Source of the DNA: Paraburkholderia tropica
GTDB lineage: Bacteria; Pseudomonadota; Gammaproteobacteria; Burkholderiales; Burkholderiaceae
DNA length: 64,000 nt
Assembly (NCBI RefSeq): GCF_900109265.1
Contig: NZ_FNZM01000011.1
Coordinates: forward strand, 186,001-250,000
Direction of reading: 5' to 3'
Numbering within the stretch: position 1 is the first letter of the stretch; each line of letters begins with the position of its first letter. Below are positions 15,621 to 24,690 of the stretch, piece by piece. The position numbers were made by a program, and so were the translations under genes. Below the pieces are notes generated by a model. That model had not been told where the DNA came from. It did not search any database and worked only from the letters and a program-made list of their open reading frames with translations.

Positions 15621-17167
15621 ACGTCACCGCAACCTTCGTCTTCGTCCTGTTCTTCATCGGCGTGACCATCATCGGCTTTCTGGCCGCGCATTGGCGCAAG
15701 GGCGATCTCGCGCATCTCGACGAATGGGGTCTCGGCGGGCGCCGCTTCGGCACCATCGTCACGTGGTTCCTGCTCGGCGGCGATCTCTATACGGCGTACA
15801 CCTTCGTGGCGGTCCCCGCTCTCGTGTTCGGCGCGGGCGCAACGGGTTTCTTCGCGCTGCCGTACACGATCCTGATCTATCCGTTCGCATTCGTGGTGTT
15901 CCCGAAGCTCTGGGCCATCGCCAAGCGCCATCACTACGTGACGTCCGCCGACTTCGTGAGCGCGCGTTACGGCAGCCGCATGCTCGCGCTCGCCATCGCG
16001 GTCACGGGCATCGTCGCGACCATGCCGTATATCGCGCTGCAGCTGGTGGGGATCGAAGTGGTGATCGGCGCGCTGGGTTTCGACACCACGGGCTTCGTCG
16101 GCGACCTGCCGCTCATCATCGCGTTCGCGATTCTCGCGGCCTATACCTACACCTCGGGTCTGCGTGCGCCGGCGATGATCGCGGTCGTGAAGGACATTCT
16201 GATCTACGTGACCATCGCGGTGGCGATCATCGTGATTCCGGCGCAGATGGGCGGTTTCGGCCATATCTTCGCTTCGGTGCCGCCGGCCAAACTGCTGCTC
16301 AAGGCACCGGACGCGTCGAGCCTGAACGGCTATAGCGCGTACGCGACGCTCGCGGTGGGTTCGGCACTCGCGCTGTTCCTCTATCCGCATTCGATCACGG
16401 CGGTGCTGTCGTCGTCGTCGGGCAACACCATCCGCCGCAACATGGCGATGCTGCCCGCGTACTCGCTCGTGCTCGGCCTGCTCGCGCTGCTCGGCTTCAT
16501 GGCGCTCGCCTCGGGCGTGAAGGACATGCCGGAGTTCGCACCGTACTTCAAGGCTTTCGGCCCGAACTTCGCGGTACCGGCGCTGTTCCTGCACTTCTTC
16601 CCGTCGTGGTTCGTGGGCGTGGCGTTCGCGGCGATCGGCATCGGCGCGCTGGTGCCCGCGGCGATCATGTCGATCGCGGCCGCCAACCTGTACACGCGCA
16701 ACATCCACAAGGAGTTCATCAACCGCAAGATGAGTAACGAGCAGGAAACCAACATCGCCAAGCTGGTTTCGCTGATCGTGAAAGTGGGCGCGGTGGCGTT
16801 CATTCTCGGGTTGCCGCTCACGTACGCGATCCAGCTGCAACTGCTCGGCGGCATCTGGATCATCCAGACGCTGCCCGCGATCGTGCTCGGTCTCTACACG
16901 CGCATGCTCGACTGGCGCGGTCTGCTGATCGGCTGGGCGGTGGGCATCGGCACCGGCACGTGGATGGCGATCTCGCTGCATCTCAAGGGCTCGATCTTCG
17001 TCGTGCATCTGTTCGGCATCGACGTGCCGGGCTACGCGGCGGTGTGGTCGCTGATCGTGAATCTCGTGGTGGCGGTGGTGGTGTCGGCGCTCGTGCATCT
17101 GTTCGGGATGCAGAAGGGCGAGGACCGCACGCGTCCGGAAGATTATCTGGACGTGGTCGAAAGCTGA
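15617..17167 (+). CDS. mctP: Sodium:solute symporter family monocarboxylate permease MctP
   Basis: 516-residue, 13-helix transporter of the solute:sodium symporter family. It resembles MctP of rhizobia, which takes up lactate, pyruvate, propionate and some amino acids. Recognisable parts are EWGLGGRRFGTIVTWFLLGG in the first loop, FALPYTILIYPFAFVVFPKL, ARYGSRMLALAIAVTGI, and LFLYPHSITAVLSSSSGNTIRRN. The start overlaps the DUF3311 stop. The operon ends in an intrinsic terminator at 17267-17303 after two sets of 11-bp tandem repeats. The exact substrate range is inferred from family only. Confidence 0.9.
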   Translation: MNVTATFVFVLFFIGVTIIGFLAAHWRKGDLAHLDEWGLGGRRFGTIVTWFLLGGDLYTAYTFVAVPALVFGAGATGFFALPYTILIYPFAFVVFPKLWAIAKRHHYVTSADFVSARYGSRMLALAIAVTGIVATMPYIALQLVGIEVVIGALGFDTTGFVGDLPLIIAFAILAAYTYTSGLRAPAMIAVVKDILIYVTIAVAIIVIPAQMGGFGHIFASVPPAKLLLKAPDASSLNGYSAYATLAVGSALALFLYPHSITAVLSSSSGNTIRRNMAMLPAYSLVLGLLALLGFMALASGVKDMPEFAPYFKAFGPNFAVPALFLHFFPSWFVGVAFAAIGIGALVPAAIMSIAAANLYTRNIHKEFINRKMSNEQETNIAKLVSLIVKVGAVAFILGLPLTYAIQLQLLGGIWIIQTLPAIVLGLYTRMLDWRGLLIGWAVGIGTGTWMAISLHLKGSIFVVHLFGIDVPGYAAVWSLIVNLVVAVVVSALVHLFGMQKGEDRTRPEDYLDVVES

Positions 17168-17168
17168 T

Positions 17169-17201
17169 CGGCGAGGGCGCGGCGAGGGCGCGGCGAATGC
17201 G
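17169..17201. repeat. 3 x 11-bp tandem repeat immediately after mctP stop
   Basis: Units CGGCGAGGGCG, CGGCGAGGGCG, CGGCGAATGCG begin two bases after the TGA. Confidence 0.8.
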
Positions 17202-17228
17202 CCCACTGTGCCCGCTTGATGCCGCAAA

Positions 17229-17261
17229 CAAGCCGCCATCAAGCCGCCATCAAGCCGCAAT
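17229..17261. repeat. 3 x 11-bp tandem repeat before mctP terminator
   Basis: Units CAAGCCGCCAT, CAAGCCGCCAT, CAAGCCGCAAT. This is a second, unrelated 11-bp array in the same 3' UTR. Confidence 0.8.
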
Positions 17262-17266
17262 CACGC

Positions 17267-17303
17267 ATGCCCGCGCCGATGACGGTTGCGGGCATTCGTT
17301 TTT
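17267..17303 (+). terminator. Rho-independent terminator of mctP operon
   Basis: Stem ATGCCCGC/GCGGGCAT with a 13-nt loop, followed by TCGTTTTT. Confidence 0.82.
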
Positions 17304-17369
17304 CTGGTGCACGATGTGCGCTGCACGGTGTCATTCCGACGACACCGGCCCGAATGTCCAGCGCGCAAC

Positions 17370-18518
17370 ATGAACTTGTCCGAACCGAAGTCCACACACT
17401 CCGCCGTGCCGCGCCGGCGCGTCCGCTCGCGCGTCGCGCGGGTCTGGCGCGCGCTCACGTCGCCGTTCTATCGCTACCGCAACGCGGCGCTCATCCACGC
17501 CATCCGCGTGGGCCTCGCGATGCTGACGTCGATTCTCGCCACCACCGGCATCAACATACCGCACGGTATCTGGGCCTCGGTCACGCTGCTGGTGGTGATC
17601 GGCGGCTTGCAGCATCACGGCAATATTCGCAAGAAGGCCGCGGAGCGCGCGCTCGGCACGCTGCTCGGCGCGCTCATCGGCCTGACGCTGATCGTCGTGC
17701 AGGCCGTCACGGGGTCGTCGTGGCTCACCTATTCGCTGATGTCGATCGTCGCGGCCGTCTGTAGTTACTACGCGATCGGCAAGCCCGGTTACGTGGCGCT
17801 GCTCACGGCGATCACGATGTGCATTGTCGCGGGCCACGGCGACAATCTCATCGACACCGGCTTGTGGCGCACGCTCAACGTGATGATCGGCATCGTGATC
17901 GCGCTGGCGTTTTCGTTCGCGCTGCCGCTGCACGCGACCTATTCGTGGCGCTACCGGCTCGCCGACAGCCTGCGCGAATGCGCGCGCGTCTACACGCAGA
18001 TCGTGAGCGGCGTGCACGTCGACAACGACGAGCACATCGAGATCTTTCGCCGCCTGAACCAGCGTCTCGTGCAACTGCGTTCGCTGATGCCTTCCGTGGC
18101 GAAGGAGATCGACGTGCCGGCGGCGCGGCTCGAACAGATCCAGCGCCAGCATCGCGCGATCCTCAGTTCGCTGGAGATGATGGCGACCGGGCTTGGACGC
18201 TACGAGCAGCAGCTCGTGCGCGTGGCGTTCGCCGGGCGCAGTGCGTGTGTGCGCGAAGCGCTGCTGGCGACGGCGCGGGCGCTGCGTTTTGGCGGCGCGC
18301 GTCATCCGGAAGCGGCGGCCAAGGCGTTGCGCGCACCGTCGCTCGACAGCGCTCAGGCGCTGGCGGCCGAGCCCTCCGCGCCGCTCGCGCCGGACATGCA
18401 GGGGCCGTACTGGCTGGGTTTGCGATTCGAGGAGCAGGTGGCGCAGCTACGGTCCCTGTTGCTGGAGACCGAGCCGCGCTGGAACATCGAGCGCGCGCAC
18501 CTGCATCGGATGGTGTGA
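17370..18518 (+). CDS. FUSC-family inner membrane protein
   Basis: 382 residues from MNLSEPKSTH. The N-terminal half carries about six hydrophobic helices (about residues 42-195) with the FUSC_2 pattern HAIRVGLAMLTSILATTGIN, ERALGTLLGALIGLTLIVVQ and GDNLIDTGLWRTLNVMIGI. The cytoplasmic half is helical. FUSC proteins are related to AaeB efflux subunits and to fusaric-acid resistance proteins. With no neighbouring membrane-fusion or outer-membrane subunit, export of aromatic acids is only a possibility. It lies downstream of, but is terminated from, the mctP operon. Confidence 0.88.
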   Translation: MNLSEPKSTHSAVPRRRVRSRVARVWRALTSPFYRYRNAALIHAIRVGLAMLTSILATTGINIPHGIWASVTLLVVIGGLQHHGNIRKKAAERALGTLLGALIGLTLIVVQAVTGSSWLTYSLMSIVAAVCSYYAIGKPGYVALLTAITMCIVAGHGDNLIDTGLWRTLNVMIGIVIALAFSFALPLHATYSWRYRLADSLRECARVYTQIVSGVHVDNDEHIEIFRRLNQRLVQLRSLMPSVAKEIDVPAARLEQIQRQHRAILSSLEMMATGLGRYEQQLVRVAFAGRSACVREALLATARALRFGGARHPEAAAKALRAPSLDSAQALAAEPSAPLAPDMQGPYWLGLRFEEQVAQLRSLLLETEPRWNIERAHLHRMV

Positions 18519-18555
18519 GGCGCGCGGCGGGTGCAGAAACCGCTTTCGAGGTGAT

Positions 18556-18990
18556 TTAAGCGGCCGGGCTTTCGAGCGGCGGCGCGGTGACCATCCACGG
18601 CACGCCGAACTTGTCGGTCAGCATGCCGAAGCCCGGCGACCAGAAGGTTTTCTGGAACGGCATGGTCACCTGGGCGCCTTGCGATAGCGCGTCGAAGTAG
18701 CGTTGCGCGGCGGCGGCGTCGGCGGCCGTGAGCGAGACGCTGAAGCCGGTGAACTTGTCGTTGCCGGTCATACAGCCGCCATCGGACATCATGATCTGCG
18801 CATCGCCGACCTGAAGCGTGGCGTGCATGATCTTCTCGGCGAATTCGGCGGGCATGGGACGCGCCGGATCGGGCGGCGCTTCCTTGAAGCGCATCGTGAA
18901 CAGCGTCTGCGCGCCGAGCGCCTCGTGATAGAACGCGATCGCCTCTTCGCAGTTGCCGGGGTAGAACAGGTAGGGCTGGATCTGCATCAT
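18556..18990 (-). CDS. PhnB-like VOC-family protein
   Basis: 144-residue protein of the PhnB/glyoxalase-like group (3-demethylubiquinone-9 methyltransferase-like domain, a historical misnomer). Typical elements are QPYLFYPGNCEEAIAFYHEA, MHATLQVGDAQIMMSDG and the C-terminal FGMLTDKFGVPWMV. No methyltransferase motifs are present. An alternative Met one codon later (18987) is equally possible. The substrate is unknown; many members appear to be stand-alone metal- or ligand-binding VOC enzymes. The gene is convergent with the FUSC gene. Confidence 0.9.
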   Translation of the reverse strand: MMQIQPYLFYPGNCEEAIAFYHEALGAQTLFTMRFKEAPPDPARPMPAEFAEKIMHATLQVGDAQIMMSDGGCMTGNDKFTGFSVSLTAADAAAAQRYFDALSQGAQVTMPFQKTFWSPGFGMLTDKFGVPWMVTAPPLESPAA

Positions 18991-19317
18991 CGTTTTCCTT
19001 GCGGACCGGTTCCCCGCAGGAGCGGCCCGCGCGCGCGGATGCGCAACGGTTGTGGGGATGTTGTGGGAGCCAAACGCGCGGCTGTGTGCGCCGCTGTCCT
19101 GATTCTAGGCGCAGGCCCGCGCGGCGCCGCGCGGCGCGTCGCCAGGGTTTGCGAGAGCGCAGGCTGGAATGGAGGTTGCAGGGCGCGGGCACGCTAATAC
19201 AAAGCGCCAATAACGCGCCGCAAAAAAGAAAAGGGCCGCACGTTCTGCACGCGCGGCCCTTCGTATTTTTCGGCGATCAGTAAGCGTTTAACGCGCGCTC
19301 ACCGAGTGTCGAGCGCC
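18991..19317. other. Intergenic region, 327 bp, with transaldolase terminator only
   Basis: Contains the terminator of tal at its right end. I see no ORF with coding character and no other clear signal. Confidence 0.6.
19222..19261 (-). terminator. Rho-independent terminator of tal
   Basis: On the minus strand: stem AAGGGCCGC/GCGGCCCTT with a 13-nt loop followed by TTCTTTTTTG. It lies about 60 nt past the tal stop. Confidence 0.88.
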
Positions 19318-20277
19318 TTACTTCGCGCGCAGTTCCTCGACCATCTTGTCGAGCTTCACCGCATCGGCGGCGAAGGCGCGGATGCCTTCCGCGAGCTTCT
19401 CGGTAGCCATCGCATCTTCGTTGAGCAGGAAGCGGAACGACGCTTCGTCCACGGCCACGCGTTCGATCTGCGCGTCCTTGAAGGCTTCCGCCGACAGCTT
19501 GCGCTCGATCTTTTCGCTGCCGTCCTGCAGCTTCTGCAGCAGGTCCGGGCTGATCGTGAGCAGGTCGCAGCCCGCCAGTTCGACGATCTGGCTCGTGTTG
19601 CGGAAGCTCGCGCCCATCACCTCGGTCTTGTAGCCGAACTTCTTGTAGTACGCGTAGATCTTGCGCACCGACTGCACGCCCGGATCGTTCGCGCCGCCGT
19701 CCTTCGCGTCGTCCCAGTCGGCGCCCTTGGCCTTCTTGTACCAGTCGTAGATGCGGCCGACGAACGGCGAGATCAGTTGCGCGCCCGCTTCGGCGCACGC
19801 GGCGGCCTGCGCGAGCGAGAACAGCAGCGTCATGTTGCAGCGGATGCCTTCCTTTTGCAGTACTTCCGCCGCGCGGATGCCTTCCCACGTCGACGCGAGC
19901 TTGATCAGCACGCGCTCTTTCTCGATGCCTGCCTTCTTGTACAGGTCGATGATGTGGTGAGCCTTGTCGATCGACTTCTTCGTGTCGAACGAGAGACGCG
20001 CGTCGACTTCGGTCGAGACGCGGCCCGGAATGATCTTGAGGATTTCGGTGCCGAAGGCGATCAGCAGATGGTCGATGATCGCTTCGACCGATTCGCCCGC
20101 GTGATCGCGCACGGTTTTTTCGAGCAGCGGCCGGTACTCGGCTTTCTGCACGGCCTTGAGAATCAGCGACGGATTGGTGGTCGCGTCCTGCGGCTTGTAC
20201 TGGACGAATTGCTGGAAGTCGCCCGTGTCGGCGACGACGGTGGTGTACTGCTTGAGCTGATCGAGTGCGGTAGTCAT
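19318..20277 (-). CDS. tal: Transaldolase (TalB type)
   Basis: 319-residue cytosolic enzyme of the non-oxidative pentose phosphate pathway; transfers dihydroxyacetone from sedoheptulose-7-P to glyceraldehyde-3-P. Signatures are the DATTNPSLILKA motif at about residues 31-42 and the Schiff-base lysine in RVLIKLASTWEGI (Lys126), with SPFVGRIYDWYKK and MGASFRNTSQI after it. Length matches class I TalB. ATG at 20277. A -10-like TAAAAT lies about 200 bp upstream at 20484-20489 on the minus strand, without a clear -35. Monocistronic with its own terminator. Confidence 0.97.
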   Translation of the reverse strand: MTTALDQLKQYTTVVADTGDFQQFVQYKPQDATTNPSLILKAVQKAEYRPLLEKTVRDHAGESVEAIIDHLLIAFGTEILKIIPGRVSTEVDARLSFDTKKSIDKAHHIIDLYKKAGIEKERVLIKLASTWEGIRAAEVLQKEGIRCNMTLLFSLAQAAACAEAGAQLISPFVGRIYDWYKKAKGADWDDAKDGGANDPGVQSVRKIYAYYKKFGYKTEVMGASFRNTSQIVELAGCDLLTISPDLLQKLQDGSEKIERKLSAEAFKDAQIERVAVDEASFRFLLNEDAMATEKLAEGIRAFAADAVKLDKMVEELRAK

Positions 20278-20558
20278 GTCAGGCCTTGTGGGCGCATGCG
20301 CGCCAGCGTCGGTGAAAGGGAACGGCCTGCGCGCGGGCCGGCGAGCCGGGATTCGCGGGAGCAGGACGAAACGCGAAATTACGCGTATTAACGTGGATCG
20401 CAGGGATCGGCGCTGCGTCGCCGCCGGATGGCGGCAGCGCGCTGCCGCGCGGCCGGGTTGGGGCCTGCGCGGCGCACACCCCCATTTTATGGCGGATCGG
20501 AAGGCGGTGCGATGTCGCGCGCGCAGTCGTCATGGCGGCCATGCCGGTGTTGCAGTTT

Positions 20559-21776
20559 TCAGGCCCGCCGCGCGTTCAGAATGACCTGCGTGAGCACGCC
20601 GGCGACCAGGCCCCAGAACGCCGCGCCGATCGACAGCAACGTGAGACCGGAGGCCGTCACCATGAAGGTGACGAGAGCCGCTTCGCGCTCGCTCGGGTTC
20701 TGCATCGCGTTGGTCAGCCCGCTCATGATCGAGCCGAACAGCGCGAGCGCGGCGATCGAGACCACCAGCGCCTGCGGAAACGCCGCGAACAGCGCCGCGA
20801 TGGTCGCGCCGAAGGTGCCCGCGATCAGATAGAAGATGCCGCACCAGACGGCCGCCATATAGCGCTTGTTGCGGTCCTCGTGCGCGTGCGGGCCGGTGCA
20901 GATCGCCGCCGTGATGGCCGCGAGGTTGATGCCGTGCGAGCCGAACGGCGCGAGCACGAGCGACGCGAGGCCCGTGGTGGCGATCAGCGGCGAGGAGGGC
21001 GTGTTGTAGCCGTCGGCGCGCAGCACGGCGATGCCGGGCACGTTCTGTGAAGCCATCGCCACCACGAACAGCGGAATGCCGATGCTGACGATCGCCTGCA
21101 CCGAGAACGCGGGCATCGTGAACACCGGTTTTGCGACCGCCACGCGGAAGTGGCTGAAGTCGAGCAGGCCGAGCGTCGCGGCGGCCGCCACGCCCACCAC
21201 CAGCGTGCCGACAATCGCGTAACGCGGCACCGCGCGCTTGAGCAGCAGATACGCGAAGAACATCGTGAGCACGAGCGGCGTTTGCACCTGCGCCGCATGG
21301 AAGATCTCGATGCCGATCTCGAACAGGATGCCCGCGAGCAGCGCCGCGGCGATGCCGCCGGGAATGCGCTTCATCAGCGTGTCGAACCAGCCCGTGAGGC
21401 CCACGGCGGTCAGCAGCAGCGCGCAGACGATATAGGCGCCGATGGCTTCGGCGTAGGGCACGTGCGGCAGCGAGCTGATCAGCAGCGCCGCGCCCGGCGT
21501 GGACCAGGCGATCACGGTGGGCGCGCGGAACCACAGCGAAAGGCCGATGGTGGTGACGCCCATGCCGATCGAGAGCGACCAGATCCACGAGGAAATCTGT
21601 TCGGGCGTCAGGTGTGCGGCCTGGCCCGCCTGGAACATCAGCACGAGCGAACTCGTGTAGCCCGTCATCATCGCGACGAAACCGGCCACGATCGTGGCGA
21701 CCGACGTGTCGGCGAGCGGCCGCAGCGGTCCCGGCCGGACGCGCGCCGGCAGGTCGGGGGATGAAGGCGCGGTCAT
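20559..21776 (-). CDS. benE: BenE-family benzoate/proton symporter
   Basis: 405-residue, 11-12-helix inner-membrane protein of the BenE family, which imports benzoate with protons. Conserved features include SVATIVAGFVAMMTGYTSSLVLMFQA at the start (quoted in two parts: SVATIVAGFVAMMTG and YTSSLVLMFQA), TPGAALLISS, IPLFVVAMASQNVPGIAVL, and GSHGINLAAITAAICTGPHA. No ben/cat catabolic genes are nearby, so the physiological substrate may differ from benzoate. The start at 21776 has a GGAG site. It follows the VWA gene by 79 bp on the same strand but is functionally unrelated by family. Confidence 0.92.
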   Translation of the reverse strand: MTAPSSPDLPARVRPGPLRPLADTSVATIVAGFVAMMTGYTSSLVLMFQAGQAAHLTPEQISSWIWSLSIGMGVTTIGLSLWFRAPTVIAWSTPGAALLISSLPHVPYAEAIGAYIVCALLLTAVGLTGWFDTLMKRIPGGIAAALLAGILFEIGIEIFHAAQVQTPLVLTMFFAYLLLKRAVPRYAIVGTLVVGVAAAATLGLLDFSHFRVAVAKPVFTMPAFSVQAIVSIGIPLFVVAMASQNVPGIAVLRADGYNTPSSPLIATTGLASLVLAPFGSHGINLAAITAAICTGPHAHEDRNKRYMAAVWCGIFYLIAGTFGATIAALFAAFPQALVVSIAALALFGSIMSGLTNAMQNPSEREAALVTFMVTASGLTLLSIGAAFWGLVAGVLTQVILNARRA

Positions 21777-21855
21777 GCTGGAACTCTCCTCGTTTTACTT
21801 GTGAATGCCCGCTTGGGCGGGTGTGGCGTGTGTGATGTGCAGGGGAGAAGGGGCG

Positions 21856-23028
21856 TTACTTGCTCAGCACGCGCATGGCGGTTTCGAGCCCCGCGACGGT
21901 GAGCGGATACATGCGATGCCCGAGAATCTCGCGGATCACCGATACCGATTGCCGGTATTCCCAGAGCCGTTCGGGTTCGGGATTGAGCCACGCGAAATGC
22001 GGGAACTGATCGGCGAGACGGCGCAGCCACACGGCGCCCGCTTCCGGGTTGTTGTACTCGACCGAGCCGCCCGGTTGCAGCACTTCGTACGGGCTCATGG
22101 TGGCGTCGCCGACGAAGATCAGCTTGTAGTCGGGCGTGAACTTGTGCAGCAGGTCCCACGTGGACGTGCGCTCCGCGTGGCGGCGGCGATTGTTCTTCCA
22201 CAGGTAGTCGTAGACGCAGTTGTGAAAGTAGTAGAACTCCAGATGCTTGAACTCGGCCTTCGCGGCGGAGAAGAGTTCCTCGGTGCGCTTGATGTGGTCG
22301 TCCATCGAGCCGCCCACGTCGAGCAGCATCAGCACTTTCACCTTGTTGTGGCGCTCCGGCACCATCTTGAGGTCGAGCCAGCCCGCGTTGGCGGCGGTGC
22401 TGCGGATGGTGTCGGTGAGATCGAGTTCTTCGGCCGCGCCTTCGCGCGCGAAGCGGCGCAGACGGCGCAGCGCGACCTTGATGTTGCGCGTGCCGATTTC
22501 CACCTGATCGTCGTAGTCGCGATACGCGCGCGCGTCCCACACCTTCACGGCGCTGCGCTGGCCGCCTTCGCCGCCGATGCGGATGCCTTCGGGGTTGTAG
22601 CCGCCGTTGCCGAACGGCGAGGTGCCGCCCGTGCCGATCCACTTGCTGCCGCCTTCGTGGCGCTCCTTCTGCTCGTCGAACAGTTGCTTGAGGCGTTCCA
22701 TGAGCTTGTCGAGCCCGCCCATCGCTTCGATCTGCGCGCGCTGCTCGGGCGTGAAGTCGCGTTCGAGCCGCTTCTTGAGCCAGTCCTCGGGAATCTCGAA
22801 CGCTTGCGCCGACTTCTTCTCGATGCCGCGGAAATACGCGCCGAACGCCTGATCGAAGCGGTCGAAATACTGCTCGTCCTTCACGAGCGTCATGCGCGCG
22901 AGAAAGTAGAAGTCGTCGAGCGAGGGCGCGATCACGCGCTCCTTGAGCGCTTCCACGAGCGTGAGGTACTCCTTGACGGAGACCGGCAGCTTCGCGTCGC
23001 GCAGCGTGTAGAAGAAGTCGATCAGCAT
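21856..23028 (-). CDS. CoxE-like VWA-domain protein
   Basis: 390 residues of the CoxE/VWA-containing family. The N-terminal helical part (LPVSVKEYLTLVEALKERVI) is followed by a linker rich in Gly (GTGGTSPFGNGGYNPEGIRI). The C-terminal von Willebrand A domain has a MIDAS motif VLMLLDVGGSMDDH; the consensus DxSxS is here DxGxS. It is encoded 48 bp downstream of a MoxR ATPase on the same strand. Such pairs (CoxD-CoxE, CbbQ-CbbO-like) act as ATP-driven metal-insertion or activation machines for a client enzyme. No client such as CO dehydrogenase or RuBisCO is in the window. Confidence 0.9.
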   Translation of the reverse strand: MLIDFFYTLRDAKLPVSVKEYLTLVEALKERVIAPSLDDFYFLARMTLVKDEQYFDRFDQAFGAYFRGIEKKSAQAFEIPEDWLKKRLERDFTPEQRAQIEAMGGLDKLMERLKQLFDEQKERHEGGSKWIGTGGTSPFGNGGYNPEGIRIGGEGGQRSAVKVWDARAYRDYDDQVEIGTRNIKVALRRLRRFAREGAAEELDLTDTIRSTAANAGWLDLKMVPERHNKVKVLMLLDVGGSMDDHIKRTEELFSAAKAEFKHLEFYYFHNCVYDYLWKNNRRRHAERTSTWDLLHKFTPDYKLIFVGDATMSPYEVLQPGGSVEYNNPEAGAVWLRRLADQFPHFAWLNPEPERLWEYRQSVSVIREILGHRMYPLTVAGLETAMRVLSK

Positions 23029-23076
23029 GCGGATTCTCCGTGCCTCGTGCGGGCCATTGACGCGCTCACCCGCGGC

Positions 23077-23928
23077 TTAGCGGTTGTGGCGGTTCATGTA
23101 GATGAGCCGCTCGAACAGCGTCATGTCCTGCTCGTTCTTGAGCAGCGCGCCCGCGAGCGGCGGCATCGACTTCGAGCCGTCGACGGCGCGCAGCGCTTCG
23201 GGCGGCACCTCTTCGGCGAGCAGCAGCTTGAGCCAGTCGAGCAGTTCCGACGTGGACGGCTTCTTCTTCAGGCCCGCGACGTTGCGCAGTTCGAAGAAAC
23301 TCTCCATCGCGGCGCTCAGCAGTTCCTTGCGGATGCCCGGATAGTGCACCTCGACGATGCGCTGCATCGTGGCCGGATCGGGAAAGCTGATGTAGTGGAA
23401 GAAGCAGCGGCGCAGGAAGGCGTCGGGCAGCTCCTTCTCGTTGTTCGACGTGATGATCACGAGCGGACGCTGCTTCGCCTTGATGAGTTCGCGCGTCTCG
23501 TAGACGTAGAACTCCATGCGGTCGAGTTCGCGCAGCAGGTCGTTCGGGAATTCGATGTCGGCCTTGTCGATCTCGTCGATCAGCAAGACGCCCGGCTGCT
23601 CCGACTCGAACGCCTGCCACAGCACGCCCTTGACGATGTAGTTGCGGATGTCCTTCACGCGCTCGTCGCCGAGCTGAGAATCGCGCAGGCGCGACACCGC
23701 GTCGTATTCGTAGAGGCCTTGCTGCGCCTTCGTGGTGGACTTGATGTGCCACTGCATGAGCGGCATGTCGAGCGCGGCCGCGACTTCCTCGGCCAGCATC
23801 GTCTTGCCGGTGCCCGGCTCGCCCTTGATGAGCAGCGGACGCTTCAGGGTGATCGCGGCATTGACCGCGAGCTTGAGGTCGTCGGTGGCGACGTACTGCG
23901 AAGAGCCTTCGAAACGCGTGGCGCGCAT
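23077..23928 (-). CDS. MoxR-family AAA+ ATPase (CoxD-like)
   Basis: 283-residue AAA+ ATPase. Walker A GEPGTGKTM (about residues 36-44), Walker B LLIDEIDKAD, sensor 1 IITSNNEKELPDAFLRRC with the arginine finger region. The pattern KRPLLIKGEPGTGKTMLAEE and FHYISFPDP is that of the CoxD/APE2220 branch of MoxR. It probably remodels a client protein together with the VWA partner encoded next. The start at 23928 is MRATRFEGSSQYV; upstream in-frame sequence is non-conserved. A -10-like TATACT lies at 23955-23960 on the minus strand, giving a short leader. Confidence 0.92.
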   Translation of the reverse strand: MRATRFEGSSQYVATDDLKLAVNAAITLKRPLLIKGEPGTGKTMLAEEVAAALDMPLMQWHIKSTTKAQQGLYEYDAVSRLRDSQLGDERVKDIRNYIVKGVLWQAFESEQPGVLLIDEIDKADIEFPNDLLRELDRMEFYVYETRELIKAKQRPLVIITSNNEKELPDAFLRRCFFHYISFPDPATMQRIVEVHYPGIRKELLSAAMESFFELRNVAGLKKKPSTSELLDWLKLLLAEEVPPEALRAVDGSKSMPPLAGALLKNEQDMTLFERLIYMNRHNR

Positions 23929-24298
23929 GATGAACCGCTCGCTAAAAAAATCCCAGTATAAGTCAGAAGGGGTGTTGGCCCGGAGGGGGCTCGCGTATCG
24001 TTGGCACCGCCCGATGCGGCACCTGTTTATCGCTGGAACTGTCGTGAACGGCGCACCAGGGTTCCCCCGCACGACCCGCCCGAAGGCCCCTCGCACAACG
24101 CCGGAGCCCCGTGTGGCGGGCCTGAGCGGGCGCCTCACGGGCGGCCGCCCGATGGACGTGCGGCGTGGCGTCGCGGTATACTCGGACCGATTTTTTTCGG
24201 CCTGCACGGCGACCCCCAAAAGTAAAACAGCAGTAATGCGGCGCAGGCCGTGGCCTGCGGTTCGGGCGTTCGAATCCCCTCAAGCCAGGTTGGATGCT
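23929..24298. promoter_or_regulatory. 370-bp divergent promoter region, MoxR versus cytochrome genes
   Basis: On the plus strand TGGACG (24153-24158), an 18-nt spacer and TATACT (24177-24182) form a plausible promoter for the cytochrome genes. On the minus strand TATACT (23955-23960) may serve the MoxR gene. A perfect 8-bp inverted repeat CGCAGGCC-GT-GGCCTGCG is at 24242-24259 within the cytochrome leader. No other content recognised. Confidence 0.5.
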
Positions 24299-24664
24299 AT
24301 GAAAAAAATTGTCGGCAAGCACGTCATGTTCGGAGCATTGACCGTGCTGGCGGGCTTCGCGGCCACGGCACACGCGGACGTCGTGGGCAACGCGAAGGCA
24401 GGGCAGGACAAGGTGGCGATGTGTATCGGCTGTCATGGTATTCCCGACTATCGCACGGCCTATCCCGAGGTCTATCACGTGCCGATCCTGGGCGGCCAGA
24501 ATGCCCAGTACATCGAAAACGCCCTGCACGGCTACAAGAAAGGCGACCGCCACTTCGAGACCATGCACGCCATTGCGGCGTCGCTCAGCGATCAGGATAT
24601 TGCGGACATCGCGGCGTATTACTCGTCGCAGACGCCCGCCTCGAAGAACAATCCCGAGAAGTAA
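24299..24664 (+). CDS. Class I c-type cytochrome (c553-like), first of pair
   Basis: 121 residues with an N-terminal signal peptide cleaved after about AHA (residue 26) and one haem-binding CIGCH motif at about residues 42-46. LGGQNAQYIENALHGYKKG and ALSDQDI-type helix (SLSDQDIADIAAYYSSQ) are typical of the c4/c553 family. The distal Met is probably in HFETMHAI. The mature protein is periplasmic and about 95 residues, a single-haem electron carrier. The start at 24299 immediately precedes MKKIVGKHVM; an upstream open frame lacks a signal sequence. A second cytochrome gene follows after 26 bp, so the two probably work in sequence as halves of a c4-like dihaem system. Confidence 0.92.
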   Translation: MKKIVGKHVMFGALTVLAGFAATAHADVVGNAKAGQDKVAMCIGCHGIPDYRTAYPEVYHVPILGGQNAQYIENALHGYKKGDRHFETMHAIAASLSDQDIADIAAYYSSQTPASKNNPEK

Positions 24665-24690
24665 CCGGCACGCGACTGAGAGGAAAAACC

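Noticed and set aside
20278..20558. 281-bp gap between tal and benE examined for a gene or RNA
   Set aside because: Only a -10-like TAAAAT for tal at 20484-20489 was seen; no coding or structural signal.
24255..24298. tRNA-like 3' fragment (GTTCGAATCC followed by CCA)
   Set aside because: The T-loop-like GTTCGAATCC is present, but the arms do not pair properly and no anticodon or D arm precedes it. It is probably chance within the cytochrome leader.
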